Shown piece by piece: positions 30,471 through 39,295 of a DNA stretch of 64,000 nucleotides. Position numbers and translations under genes: made by a program. The stretch is from Deinococcus deserti VCD115 (GTDB lineage Bacteria; Deinococcota; Deinococci; Deinococcales; Deinococcaceae): positions 846,001 through 910,000 of the forward strand of contig NC_012526.1 of the NCBI RefSeq assembly GCF_000020685.1, in the 5' to 3' direction. Position 1 is the stretch's first letter; the number at the start of each line of letters is the position of its first letter. A model generated the notes under the pieces. It saw nothing but the letters and a program-made list of their open reading frames with translations, was not told the DNA's origin and ran no database searches.

Positions 30471-31493
30471 ATGAGTACTGCGTCCCCCCTGATGTCCCTG
30501 CTGCTGGCTCTGCCTGGCAGCTATGCCGGCCCCACCCGCCCGGAAGAGGCTCCCCATGCCGTAGTTGGTGTGGGCGAGGGCACGCTGGCCGCCCACCTCG
30601 CACAGGGCTTTGCACCGCAGGTCCTGGCCCGCAGCGGAACGCAGCTGGTGCTGAGCAGCCCCGATGCACAGGCAGCGGCTACTGATTACGGTGATCTGGC
30701 CGAGGTGGCTGGCGCAAGCACCCGCCGCGTCAGCACCGGCGGCGCCCCGGGCGAGATTGATGTCCTTGTCCCCGGTGGTCCGCTCGCCACCTACCATTTT
30801 GCGCAGTTCGTCGCGTATGCCACTGGCCACAGCGATCAGGCGCAGGCGGCTGACCGCCTGATGACCGATCTGGCCGCCCGCTGCGCTCCTCATGTCGAAG
30901 AGGACAACCCCGCCCGTGACCTTGCCTGGAGCCTGTGGGGGCGAATGCCACTGCTGCTTGCAGCGCCCGATGCCGACGCGCTTCCCCACGCCTGGCAGGC
31001 GCTGCTGGCCCGCATGGGCAAGACCCTGGCCGTTCCGGTCGTCGGCGACCCCCTGCCCGTGGTGAGCAGCGCGTTCGAAGCTCAGCATGAAAAGGGCGAC
31101 GCGAAGGTGGCAGTGCTGCTGGGCGACCCGGATCCTGCCCTGCACCTGACCCGCGAGATTCTGGAAAGCCGCATCGACGAAGTGATTCATGTGCCTTATC
31201 CGGGCGGAGAAGCCAGTGGGTACGCTGCGCAGCTGACCCTGTGGTATTTCGGAGCCTGGGTCGCCGCCTACCTGGCTGAGCGCTACAGCACCGACGCTGC
31301 AGACCCCGCGGTCCTGGGTCTGGCCCAGGCGGTCCTGAGCGGCGAGGACGCCGACCGCCTGAACTTCAATGCGGGCCGGGACGATCTGCGCCGCACCGAT
31401 GTGATCGGTGGCTGGCGGGATGACGATGAGGAGGGGGACGTGGAAGAAGACTACGACCCTGGCGACGATGAGGATGACTCTGACGACCGCTGA
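30471..31493 (+). CDS. Putative SIS-domain phosphosugar isomerase-like protein
   Basis: This 340-residue protein resembles the C-terminal part of bifunctional phosphoglucose/phosphomannose isomerases: VVGVGEGTLAAHLAQGF near the start suggests a SIS-type loop, and WYFGAWVAAYLAERYSTDAADPAV near residue 260 resembles the SIS C-terminal helix region. The classic catalytic residues are not clear, so activity is uncertain. The last 25 residues are almost all Asp and Glu, an unusual acidic tail. It stands alone, with its own -10 box and a convergent neighbour, recJ. Confidence 0.6.
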   Translation: MSTASPLMSLLLALPGSYAGPTRPEEAPHAVVGVGEGTLAAHLAQGFAPQVLARSGTQLVLSSPDAQAAATDYGDLAEVAGASTRRVSTGGAPGEIDVLVPGGPLATYHFAQFVAYATGHSDQAQAADRLMTDLAARCAPHVEEDNPARDLAWSLWGRMPLLLAAPDADALPHAWQALLARMGKTLAVPVVGDPLPVVSSAFEAQHEKGDAKVAVLLGDPDPALHLTREILESRIDEVIHVPYPGGEASGYAAQLTLWYFGAWVAAYLAERYSTDAADPAVLGLAQAVLSGEDADRLNFNAGRDDLRRTDVIGGWRDDDEEGDVEEDYDPGDDEDDSDDR

Positions 31494-31549
31494 ATGTGGT
31501 GCGAGGTCAGCTGTCTGAGGGCCAGATCTGGTGGAATCAGGGTATAACC

Positions 31550-31592
31550 GCAAAGAAAAACACTGCCAGAAGATTTCTCTCCTGGCAGTGTT
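31550..31592 (-). terminator. Hairpin downstream of recJ
   Basis: AACACTGCCAG and CTGGCAGTGTT pair perfectly over 11 bases with a 12-base loop; on the minus strand TTTCTTTG follows. It lies about 190 bases past the recJ stop; the bases between (31593-31780) hold nothing I recognise. Confidence 0.75.
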
Positions 31593-31780
31593 GCCGGAAC
31601 CATGCTGGGGATGATCACAGAGCGTCACAGCGGCCTTACGTGCCGTATGCAGACGGTGCCCATGGTCACGGGTGGAGCGTCCCGCCAGGAGCAGGTTTTC
31701 TGCGAGCAATTGGCGTTTGTCGGAGTTTGGCCCAGCTGCCTGAACTGGTGCGGGGTTTCCTCCTGCTCAGGCTCCCAGCC

Positions 31781-33925
31781 TCAGGCAAAAACAGTTTGCG
31801 CCGGCTCAGTTGAATCTTCCAGGCCCGGTGGCTGAGCTTCCGGGACCGGCAGGCCGAGCATGGCATAGACGCTGGCGGTCCAGCTGGCATCATCGAGCGT
31901 GCGGTGGTGGTGGGCCCACTGCCAGTTGCGGTAGGCATCGGCGGCCCACTCCATCTGGGCAGAATCAACGCCTGTCAGGGGCGTCACCTGCGGGGGTGAC
32001 AGGTGGTGACGCGTCAGGCTGCCCTCCAGTTCCGCCAGGGTTTTGGGACCGAAGGCAAAGGCCACCTTGCCTGAACTCAGCCACAGCCGGAGGTCTGCCT
32101 CAGGCGGCAGGGCATACAGAATCAGCTCTCCGCCTGGGTGGGCCTCCCCAGGCTGTACCAGGGTCAGCCCAGGCACGTTGTCACGCAGGTAGGCTGCTAC
32201 TGCGCCGTCTGCAAAGGCACTGGCTCCGGCACGCAGATGTTCCATCGCTGCCTTCGGGTTCAGGCGTGCCAGATGTGGACCCGCGGCAGTTACGCCTTCC
32301 AGGCGCAGACTTTGGGGAGTACGTAGAGCCTGTCCTTGATATTCCAGTCGCGTCTGCCCTCGCCACTCGTTGGCCGTCAGGTGTGTGGCCAGGTCACGCT
32401 CTCCGGGGGTGGCGTCCCGTTCGCCGTACTTGATGCCTCGCAACGGACCCACCTTGAACTGCAGGCTGTCGCTGCGTTTGCCGACCAGCCGGGTTTCGGT
32501 GAGGACATCACGGACATGCCACAGCGGCGGCGCGTGCCCCTGGCCGAAAGGCTCAAACGCTGCGGCTTCCGTCAGAAGGTCAAGTGTCGCACCCAGAGTA
32601 GGGAGCGGTGCGTCAAGCCTCACCTGTGGACAAGGCGGCGGAAATTGCCGTGCAAAGGCATGAATACGGTCCTGAAACGCGGTGATACGGTCTTCCTGAA
32701 TGGCGAATCCTGCCGCTCCAGGATGGCCACCAAACCTTTTGAGAAGGTCTGCACTGTAACGCAGGCCGTCCACCGCACTGATTCCGGGAGTACTGCGCAC
32801 AGATCCCTTGCCCTGGGCAATGATAAAGACCGGTTTGTGGTAGGTCTCCAGCAGCTTGCTGGCCACAATACCCATCACGCCGGCATGCCATTCCGGGTGG
32901 GTGACGACCAACGCCGGATGGGACGGGTCCGCGATGGCCAGTGCCTGGTCAAACATCACATCCTGCAATTTGCGCCGTTCCTGATTGCGGATCTCCAGGT
33001 ACTCGGCCAGCCGCCGGGCGTCATGCGCACTGCTGGTGGTCAGCAACTCCAGGGCCACGTCCGCCTCACCCATTCGCCCTGCCGCGTTGATGCGGGGCGC
33101 CAGGATAAAAGCCACGTCGCGTGCAGTGGGACGAGCGACCCGTCCGGAGTCCAGCAGTGCTCGTAGGCCGGGCAGGTCCGTGCTGGTCATTGCCTGCAGT
33201 CCAGCCCGGACCAGCGCCCTGTTTTCCCCGATCAGAGGAGCAACGTCAGCCACCGTGCCCAGGGTCGCCAGGGCCGCCAGTTCCTGTGGAGCACTCAGCC
33301 CAAGCACCTGATGCACAGCCCACAGCAGGTGGTACGCCACACCAGCACCCGTCAGGTTGTGCAGGTCTGGTTGGTAATGGTCTGTCAGGTGCGGATGGAC
33401 CACCAGGGCATCCGGAAAGTCCGGGCCAGGGGCATGGTGATCTGTGACCATGACCTCGACTCCCATGGCCACGAGACCGCGCACCTCATCAAGGTTGGTG
33501 ACACCGCAGTCGACGGTCACCATCACGTCGCAGCCTGCGGCATGTTCCTCAATCTTGTCGGGATGCAGGCCATAGCCCTCATTCAGACGATGCGGAATAA
33601 AGCCGTGGACATCTGCCCCAAGCGCCCTGAGACCCAGAACAAGAACTGCTGTCGCGGTGACTCCGTCGGCGTCATAGTCACCATGAATACGGATCCGCTT
33701 GTTTGCCTTGATGGCCTGTACCAGACGGTGGGCGGCTTCACGTAAGGCTGGATTGGGTGTCAGGACCAGCGGCGGATCAAGCAGAGCAGGCGTCAGGCCG
33801 CGCCCGTACAGCACCTGTGCCAGTGGCGGGGACACGCGCCAGGTATGCATGGTTTCCAGCAATGCCTCCCGGCTTGCCGGAGGCGCAAGCAGCCACTCTG
33901 CCTCTATGGGAAGGATGCGGCTCAT
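31781..33925 (-). CDS. recJ: Single-strand-specific exonuclease RecJ
   Basis: RecJ degrades 5' single-stranded DNA in recombinational and mismatch repair and matters in RecFOR-dependent break repair in Deinococcus. The 714-residue protein has the DHH-family motifs HGDYDADGVTATAVL near 80, TVDCGVT near 137, VTDHHAPG near 160 and the DHHA1 end HPGAAGFAIQ near 395, then an OB-fold and a long C-terminal extension of about 200 residues that is known in Deinococcus RecJ. It follows the LapA-like gene after two bases. Confidence 0.94.
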   Translation of the reverse strand: MSRILPIEAEWLLAPPASREALLETMHTWRVSPPLAQVLYGRGLTPALLDPPLVLTPNPALREAAHRLVQAIKANKRIRIHGDYDADGVTATAVLVLGLRALGADVHGFIPHRLNEGYGLHPDKIEEHAAGCDVMVTVDCGVTNLDEVRGLVAMGVEVMVTDHHAPGPDFPDALVVHPHLTDHYQPDLHNLTGAGVAYHLLWAVHQVLGLSAPQELAALATLGTVADVAPLIGENRALVRAGLQAMTSTDLPGLRALLDSGRVARPTARDVAFILAPRINAAGRMGEADVALELLTTSSAHDARRLAEYLEIRNQERRKLQDVMFDQALAIADPSHPALVVTHPEWHAGVMGIVASKLLETYHKPVFIIAQGKGSVRSTPGISAVDGLRYSADLLKRFGGHPGAAGFAIQEDRITAFQDRIHAFARQFPPPCPQVRLDAPLPTLGATLDLLTEAAAFEPFGQGHAPPLWHVRDVLTETRLVGKRSDSLQFKVGPLRGIKYGERDATPGERDLATHLTANEWRGQTRLEYQGQALRTPQSLRLEGVTAAGPHLARLNPKAAMEHLRAGASAFADGAVAAYLRDNVPGLTLVQPGEAHPGGELILYALPPEADLRLWLSSGKVAFAFGPKTLAELEGSLTRHHLSPPQVTPLTGVDSAQMEWAADAYRNWQWAHHHRTLDDASWTASVYAMLGLPVPEAQPPGLEDSTEPAQTVFA

Positions 33926-33927
33926 GA

Positions 33928-34284
33928 TTATTTTTCCTCGTTTTCAGAAGCCAGTGCCCCAGGAGACAGTGACGGGGGTTGGCTCACGGCGCCCAGCCGC
34001 GCCTGGAGTGTGGCGGCGAGGCGCCTTTCAAGGTCCTGACGGAGGCGCCTTTCTTGCTGTCGGCGCTGGCGCTCCCGCCACCAGATGGGTAGCACAAGAA
34101 ATGCGGTGTATAGCCCGCCTAGCAGCAGAAAACCACCCACCGCTGCCCCCTGGCTCAGCGACAAGTCACCACGGCCCCCCGGGAGGGGCAGCCGAACCAG
34201 GGCCGGATTTTCCAACGACACCAGAAGAACGTAGGCCGTCAGGCCCAGCAGCAGCAGTACCTGGACAAAGGATAGGAGCCGCAT
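33928..34284 (-). CDS. LapA-like (DUF1049) small membrane protein
   Basis: The 118-residue protein has two membrane helices (about 4-25 and 45-68) enclosing VSLENPALVRLPLPGG, the NP.V.L pattern of LapA-domain proteins, then an Arg/Gln-rich coiled-coil (RERQRRQQERRLRQDLERR). Function in this lineage is unknown. It is the first gene of a two-gene unit with recJ; the start at 34284 has TAGACT six bases before it. Confidence 0.75.
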   Translation of the reverse strand: MRLLSFVQVLLLLGLTAYVLLVSLENPALVRLPLPGGRGDLSLSQGAAVGGFLLLGGLYTAFLVLPIWWRERQRRQQERRLRQDLERRLAATLQARLGAVSQPPSLSPGALASENEEK

Positions 34285-34290
34285 CGGCCC

Positions 34291-34296
34291 AGTCTA
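34291..34296 (-). promoter_or_regulatory. -10 box of lapA-recJ unit, leaderless type
   Basis: TAGACT on the minus strand, six bases before ATG 34284. Confidence 0.55.
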
Positions 34297-34307
34297 CGCT
34301 TTCGTGC

Positions 34308-34349
34308 AGAGCAAAAAAACGAAGAAGAGCCCCTTAACGGGGCTCTTCT
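34308..34349 (-). terminator. Intrinsic terminator of SLH outer-membrane protein gene
   Basis: AGAAGAGCCCC and GGGGCTCTTCTT pair around a short TTAA-centred loop; on the minus strand CGTTTTTTTGC follows. Very strong. Confidence 0.9.
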
Positions 34350-34361
34350 CTCCGGAAAGGG

Positions 34362-35561
34362 TTAGAAGAAGAACTTCAGGCCGGCTTTACCAGCAACATT
34401 AAAGCCGTTGCGGGCGCTGTTGCCAAGGCCAGTGCCGGTGCCGTTGTTGGTCATGTAGTAGCGACCGTTGCCCTCGACGTACGCGGCAATGCTATCGGTG
34501 ATGTTGAAGTCCACCCCAGCCAGCACATTGACGTAGGTGTCGGTGGCGTTGCCGGCAAAGCCGGTCACGTTGCCGTTGGCGTCCCGCGTACGGCCCGTGC
34601 TGCTGCTGAGGCCCAGACCAGCACCCACGTACGGAGTGATTGCGCTGCCTGTTTCCAGGTGGTAGGTGGCAGTTACGTCAGCGTTAAAACCGTTCTTGCC
34701 AGGAGCGTATTCGGCGGCGACGCGAGCACCGACAGGGCCCAGGATGTTCTTGCTACCGATCATGGCGCCGGCGGCTACACAGTAGCTGGTCTGACGACCC
34801 GAATTGCTGTTGCCCTGGAAGCAGGGAATATCACTGCTCGTCGCTGCGGCGCCCACGCTAACACCAGCGTACAGGTTGCTGCGTACAGGCGCGTCGACCA
34901 CAGGTTCACCAATGACTACCGTGGTTGGAGCAGGTGGTGCAGGCGTCACAACAGTAGCGCTCGCGCCGGCAGGACCAGCGGGGCCGGCAGGACCGGCGGG
35001 GCCAGCAGGACCGGCAGGGCCAGCAGGACCGGCAGGGCCAGCAGGAATGTTGCGAATAGCCGCTTCCAGAGCATCAATGCGTGCATTCAGAGCGGTTACG
35101 TCTGCGCCGGCAGTGCCGGTACCCATGGCGTTGATACGTTCTTCCAGGGCCGTGATACGGGCCTGCTGCTCAGCGTTCAGACGCTCGAGATCGGTCACGC
35201 GGTTGGCAATCGCTGCCAGCTCGGTGCTGACTTCTGCCATACCACGAGCGACAACCGTCATGTCGGTCTGCGACAGTCCACAGTTGCTGAGCGTTCCGGT
35301 CTGAAGGAGGCGGTAGAAGATCAGAGCGGCCTGGTAACGGGTCAGGTTCTCGTTACCGCGGAAGGTTCCATCCGGGAACCCCTGGATCAAACCGCACTGC
35401 ACAATGCGGTCAACTGCATCCTTGGCCCAGTGCCCGGCAGGCACGTCGGTGAGGGTGACTTGCGTGGCGGTGGTGGCCGTGGTGGTCGTGGTCGTGGTCT
35501 GGGCACTGGCGGCACCCAGAATCAATGCGACCGTGGAAGCGAACATCATTGACTTGCGCAT
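34362..35561 (-). CDS. SLH-domain outer-membrane protein with collagen-like repeat
   Basis: The 399-residue protein has a signal peptide (MRKSMMFASTVALILGAASAQ), a Thr-rich stretch, one SLH domain (about 35-85: DVPAGHWAKDAVDRIVQCGLIQGFPDGTF) that would bind the cell wall, a coiled-coil (about 105-170), a run of nine Gly-Pro-Ala triplets (about 173-199), and a C-terminal beta-barrel-like domain ending in GLKFFF. This is the layout of Deinococcus SlpA-type proteins that tether the outer membrane to the wall, but much shorter than SlpA (over 1,000 residues) and with a collagen-like spacer. AAGGAGA lies five bases before the ATG, so unlike many neighbours it has a leader. Strong terminator. Confidence 0.88.
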   Translation of the reverse strand: MRKSMMFASTVALILGAASAQTTTTTTTATTATQVTLTDVPAGHWAKDAVDRIVQCGLIQGFPDGTFRGNENLTRYQAALIFYRLLQTGTLSNCGLSQTDMTVVARGMAEVSTELAAIANRVTDLERLNAEQQARITALEERINAMGTGTAGADVTALNARIDALEAAIRNIPAGPAGPAGPAGPAGPAGPAGPAGPAGASATVVTPAPPAPTTVVIGEPVVDAPVRSNLYAGVSVGAAATSSDIPCFQGNSNSGRQTSYCVAAGAMIGSKNILGPVGARVAAEYAPGKNGFNADVTATYHLETGSAITPYVGAGLGLSSSTGRTRDANGNVTGFAGNATDTYVNVLAGVDFNITDSIAAYVEGNGRYYMTNNGTGTGLGNSARNGFNVAGKAGLKFFF

Positions 35562-36130
35562 GGTTTCTCCTTTGAAGCGGTACGAGAGGTTTGTAACGAC
35601 CTGCCCGTTTTCCTACAGTCAACGTAGGCATGCTCGGTGAGGGTCCTGTGAATTGTGACTCCCAGACGTATTTATTTTCAGATGAGGACTAGCAATCCTG
35701 CTTGAAGATACCCATATATGGGACATTTATGAGAAACGGTGTTGTGATGTGTGAGGTATAGAAAGCGGTCAGATCGGCTTTTTTGTTGTCAATATGTGAA
35801 AAACCAAGAAGCTTTTACGCTTCTCCCTCATGAGTGAGGACTCATGAATATGGCCTTCGTCGTTGCCGCAGATAAGCATCAGAATTGATACAGGGTCATT
35901 TTCTACGCTGTGTTCACGTCCTGCACATGAAGTCCGGCTTAGCGCTTGAGGACATTGGTTTCTGCTGACTGACACTGTTCTGCGGCAAGCCATAAAGCTG
36001 TAGGCCGTGGTCCTGGGTCCCTCTGTGCAGGACTCCCGAATTCCTCTGGGATGCTCCTTCATGCCAAGTGAAATGACTCGCGTCGCGCTGACTTCTACGA
36101 GGCGCGAAAAGGACATGTCAGGATGAGGCC
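35562..36130. other. Long AT-richer intergenic region
   Basis: This 569-base gap between divergent genes is noticeably AT-richer than its surroundings at 35660-35900. It contains the leader of the SLH protein gene (ribosome site at its left edge), a perfect palindrome CCCATATATGGG at 35711-35722, and an inverted repeat CTCATGAG/CTCATGAA near 35828-35847. A 122-codon minus-strand frame inside has no domain or composition support. I see no gene. Confidence 0.5.
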
Positions 36131-36928
36131 ATGACACACCTCGACGAACATGAATTTGAAACCATCCAGATCGATCAGCATGGGCCCCTGGCAGTTCTGT
36201 CGGTCAGCCGTCCCAAAGCGCTGAATGCGCTGAGTGCCGAAACGTTCGGTGAGATCAGCGAAGCCATCGATCTGATCATGGACAATGCCGAAATCGGTGC
36301 GCTGATCGTGACCGGAGCAGGGGATAAAGCGTTTGTGGCAGGTGCTGACATCACCGAGCTCGCTGCCCTGGACGGCGTTTACGCTGGGCGTGAGGCTTCG
36401 CTGGCAGGTCAGGACGTTATGCATCAGCTCAGCAGCCTGCCTATTCCTGTCATCGCGGCCATCAACGGCTACGCGCTCGGCGGCGGGCTGGAACTGGCTC
36501 TGGCCTGCGATATCCGGGTGGCGTCTTCCGGGGCGCGTCTGGGCCTGCCCGAGGTCACCCTGGGCCTCCTCCCAGGCTACGGTGGGACCCAGCGCCTCTC
36601 GCGCCTGATTGGCGTTGGGCGTGCACTGGACCTCATGCTCACCGCACGTCAGGTGAGCGCCGAGGAAGCGTTGCAGCTGGGACTGGTCAACTATGTGGCT
36701 GACAATGCGCTGAGCAAAGCCCGTGAGATTGCCGAAACCATGTTGCGCCACGGCCCTATTGCGCTGTCTCTGGTCAAGGAAGCCGTGCGCCGGGGTATGG
36801 ATACCAGCCTGGAAGGCGGACTGGAAATAGAGGCCGACCTGTTTGGTATGGCGATGTCCACCGAGGACTTCAAAGAAGGGACTGCCGCCTTCCTGGGCAA
36901 GCGCCGCCCGGAGTTCAAAGGTGAGTGA
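36131..36928 (+). CDS. Enoyl-CoA hydratase
   Basis: The 265-residue crotonase-family enzyme hydrates trans-2-enoyl-CoA in fatty-acid breakdown. Visible hallmarks are VTGAGDKAFVAGADITEL (oxyanion loop), PVIAAINGYALGGGLELALACDIRVA, and the two catalytic glutamates in LGLPEVTLGLLPGYGGTQRL. Length is standard. AGGA lies seven bases before ATG. Its stop overlaps the next gene start by eight bases. Confidence 0.93.
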   Translation: MTHLDEHEFETIQIDQHGPLAVLSVSRPKALNALSAETFGEISEAIDLIMDNAEIGALIVTGAGDKAFVAGADITELAALDGVYAGREASLAGQDVMHQLSSLPIPVIAAINGYALGGGLELALACDIRVASSGARLGLPEVTLGLLPGYGGTQRLSRLIGVGRALDLMLTARQVSAEEALQLGLVNYVADNALSKAREIAETMLRHGPIALSLVKEAVRRGMDTSLEGGLEIEADLFGMAMSTEDFKEGTAAFLGKRRPEFKGE

Positions 36929-37997
36929 CGAAGAGCGCACTCCGCTGGAAGGTGGCCAGAAGTTCCGGCTCAGCGTAGAAGACGGGAACGTAAGCGACGT
37001 TGGCCTACAGGCCGACGCAGCAGCTCCTAAAGTCGATCACGGGGAACGCGTGGTCGAATACTCCACACCGCGCGCCAAGCTCATTGAGGAAGCCAGTCAG
37101 GCAATCCGAACGGACCTCAGGGCCTATCCGCGTGCGATGGCCGCCTTCGAGGCCCTGCACAATGACCCCGAGGCCCTTGCGCACTGGGACATGGCAAATT
37201 ACATCACCATGCGGAAGTTGGGATACAACGACCACGGCCGCGTTCATGCCTTTATCACCGGCGCCGCCAGCCTGGCGATCACCGAGTTGCTGCTGGAAGG
37301 TGGTGTCAAACCTGATCTGATGGACTCGGGAATCGGTGACGCTGATGACGTCCATCTGGTGGTCATTCTGGGCACGATGCTGCACGACATCGGCAATCAG
37401 ATTCACCGCGTTGCGCACGAGGAGCATGGTGTGCGGCTGGCCATGCCGATTATCGACCGGATCATGGGGCCGCTCTACCCTGATCCTTTCAGGCGTACCA
37501 AAGTTCGCTCGTTCATCCTGAGCTGTATTAATTGCCACGACCTGAACCCCGCGCCGCTGACTATCGAGGGCGGAATCACCGCAGTGGCCGATGGTACCGA
37601 CATCACCAAGGGCCGTGGGCGCAAGGCTTTCTCGCTGGGCAGTGTCGATATTCACAGCATCAGTGCCTTGGCCGTGGACGAAGTCGTGATTGAGCGTGGG
37701 AAGAATAAGCCAGTGCTGATCAACGTGACCATGAACAACTCAGGTGGGATCTTTCAGGTCGAAGAGATTCTGGCACCGAAGGTGATCCGTACACCGTTAC
37801 GTCCTTTTGTTGAACTGCGGGCCAGCATGCGTGCAGCAGGCGAAGAACAGATTCTGTCGCGGGTTCGTCTGGAGGGCGACGCCTTTGTTATGGACCTTGA
37901 CAGCGGTGAGCAGGTCGCTGTGGAAATCATGGACAGTCAGAAAAAGACTCAGGAAGCCATTATCGATAACCTGGGAATCGGGAACGACAGCCGCTGA
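36921..37997 (+). CDS. HD-domain metal-dependent phosphohydrolase
   Basis: The 358-residue protein has a conserved HD domain: HGRVHAFITGAASLA near 108, LGTMLHDIGNQIHRVAHEEHG near 152 (the HD dyad), and later SCINCHDLNPAPLTIEGGITAVADGTD. The C-terminal 120 residues include a beta-rich domain (LSRVRLEGDAFVMDLDSGEQ). Substrate is unknown; the family includes nucleotidases and RNA-associated hydrolases. GTG 36921 overlaps the hydratase stop and begins VSDEERTP; this start rests on coupling rather than on a ribosome site. Confidence 0.8.
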   Translation: MSDEERTPLEGGQKFRLSVEDGNVSDVGLQADAAAPKVDHGERVVEYSTPRAKLIEEASQAIRTDLRAYPRAMAAFEALHNDPEALAHWDMANYITMRKLGYNDHGRVHAFITGAASLAITELLLEGGVKPDLMDSGIGDADDVHLVVILGTMLHDIGNQIHRVAHEEHGVRLAMPIIDRIMGPLYPDPFRRTKVRSFILSCINCHDLNPAPLTIEGGITAVADGTDITKGRGRKAFSLGSVDIHSISALAVDEVVIERGKNKPVLINVTMNNSGGIFQVEEILAPKVIRTPLRPFVELRASMRAAGEEQILSRVRLEGDAFVMDLDSGEQVAVEIMDSQKKTQEAIIDNLGIGNDSR

Positions 37998-38457
37998 AAA
38001 TAGAGTAACTTGAGTATGTAAGAAGGCCAGAACATCCTGTAGGGCAAGGCCAGATAGGGCTGTTTGGTCCTTCTGGGTGACACCACAAGGCTGTTGGACA
38101 GCGGCGAACAAGCTCACCCGTTTGGGAGTTCACTTGACGCTTGGAAACTGGCTGCTCAGACGAAGCTCGAGGCAGGACACATCTATGGTGTCAGAAGGGT
38201 ACGGTCACTTTGGTTCTCCGCGTGCCGCCAGTGGGGGAGCCTGAGACAACCGCCTGTTGGATAGGGAACTGGCCGGATAGAGAAGGTGGACCGGCAGGCT
38301 TGTTGGACCAGTCAAAGCCAGCCGTTGAACCTGCTTGGCAAGCCTAATGTGGTTGTGTGACCACAACGCCTCTGCTATAGCTGACTTGATCCAGCGGCGT
38401 TGACCACAGTCACGATGAAACTGACACAGATGAAGAGCAATTGCTGCCGGCGGGGAC
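37998..38457. other. Intergenic region with several hairpins; candidate structured RNA
   Basis: No reading frame is convincing here. TAACTT at 38006-38011 could be a -10 box. Just after it AGAAGGCCA (38021-38029) pairs with TGGTCCTTCT (38065-38074, one bulge); GGGTGA (38075-38080) pairs with TCACCC (38114-38119) enclosing GCTGT/ACAGC; GACAC (38176-38180) pairs with GTGTC (38188-38192); GTTGTG and CACAAC pair near 38352-38367. The series suggests a non-coding RNA or long leader, but no known family signature was recognised. Confidence 0.35.
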
Positions 38458-38463
38458 TATACT
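38458..38463 (+). promoter_or_regulatory. -10 box of greA
   Basis: TATACT, nine bases before ATG 38473, for a transcript with almost no leader. Confidence 0.6.
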
Positions 38464-38472
38464 TGACCGTCT

Positions 38473-38943
38473 ATGACCAAGCCCCGCCCCACCATGACAC
38501 AACGCGGCTATGACAAGCTGAAAGAAACGCTGGACCATCTGAAGACCACCCGGCGCGAGCAGATCAGTGAATATATGGGTCAGGCCATCGCCGACGGTGA
38601 CCTGCGGGAGAGCGCTGCCTACGACGAGGCGCGCATGCAGCAGAGCGAGAACGAAGCCCGTATCGCGGATATCGAGTACCAGCTCGAGCACGCGCTGATC
38701 ATTGCGGAAGATAGCGCTGGCGGCGCGGGTCTGGGCGCCAGAATCCGTGTCAAGGACGACAAAGGGAAAGAGCACCAGTTTGAGCTGGTAGGTACCTACG
38801 AAGTTGACATCCTGAAAGGCAAAATTAGCGATGCCAGCCCTATTGGCAAAGCCCTGGCCGGCAAGCACGCAGGCGAAACTGTCAATGTGCAGTTGCCTAA
38901 AGGAACCTCCCGCTTCGAAATTCTTGCCGTCGAATACGACTGA
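38473..38943 (+). CDS. greA: Transcription elongation factor GreA
   Basis: GreA inserts its coiled-coil into the RNA polymerase channel and stimulates cleavage of backtracked RNA. The 156-residue protein has the coiled-coil with the tip GDLRESAAYDEAR, keeping the Asp and Glu needed for cleavage, and the C-terminal FKBP-like domain ending FEILAVEYD. Both acidic tip residues argue for GreA rather than an inhibitory Gfh1-type paralogue; Gfh1 factors do occur in this phylum. A strong terminator follows. Confidence 0.92.
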   Translation: MTKPRPTMTQRGYDKLKETLDHLKTTRREQISEYMGQAIADGDLRESAAYDEARMQQSENEARIADIEYQLEHALIIAEDSAGGAGLGARIRVKDDKGKEHQFELVGTYEVDILKGKISDASPIGKALAGKHAGETVNVQLPKGTSRFEILAVEYD

Positions 38944-38957
38944 GAGCGAGCAGAGAT

Positions 38958-38998
38958 GAAAGGGGCAGGCGGAATTCACCGCTGCCTCTTTTTTTTAC
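38958..38998 (+). terminator. Intrinsic terminator of greA
   Basis: GGCAGGCGG and CCGCTGCC pair around AATTCA with one mismatch; TCTTTTTTTTAC follows. Confidence 0.88.
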
Positions 38999-39295
38999 GG
39001 TATGAGCCCGGCGGAAACCTCGCACAAAGGACGAGCGCACCTCCAGTGGCTCCAATCATGCGGTCCAGAACAGTGACCTGTTTCCCGGCTCCAGCAGAAC
39101 CATGAGGCTGTTCTGCCGAAACGACGTGGCGGGTGGCAGGGGGACAACATCCCTGTCTTCCTGTGACTTGCAGTGGCGGCTATGCCGGCGCGGCGCCGCA
39201 AGGAAAGAAGAGCAGCCACTCTGTAAGGCCAGCGAGACGCACCGGCGCCCAGGTCCTCTTCAGGAAACGCTTATTCCGGCTCTTTGAGGCTTGGC
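38999..39295. other. Gap between greA and metal ABC permease
   Basis: Nothing coding is supported. GCAGAAC and GTTCTGC (about 39093-39116) form an inverted repeat with a short loop and no T-run, possibly marking the end of the minus-strand ABC operon. Confidence 0.4.

Noticed and set aside
31602..31835. Small plus-strand genes between the isomerase-like gene and recJ
   Set aside because: Frames overlap the recJ 3' end and show no family or composition support.
34975..35050. Plus-strand frames over the Gly-Pro-Ala repeat reading as long Gly/Ala/Pro proteins
   Set aside because: They are shadows of the repeat in the minus-strand SLH protein gene.
35769..36137. 122-codon minus-strand frame in the AT-rich gap
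   Set aside because: Mixed composition, no domain, no ribosome site or leaderless box, and it runs across the enoyl-CoA hydratase start.
38006..38400. RNase P RNA, tmRNA, 6S or SRP RNA in the greA upstream gap
   Set aside because: The conserved sequence signatures of these RNAs that I know are not present.
38473..38943. Gfh1-type inhibitory Gre paralogue
   Set aside because: The coiled-coil tip keeps the Asp and Glu (GDLRES) expected in cleavage-competent GreA.
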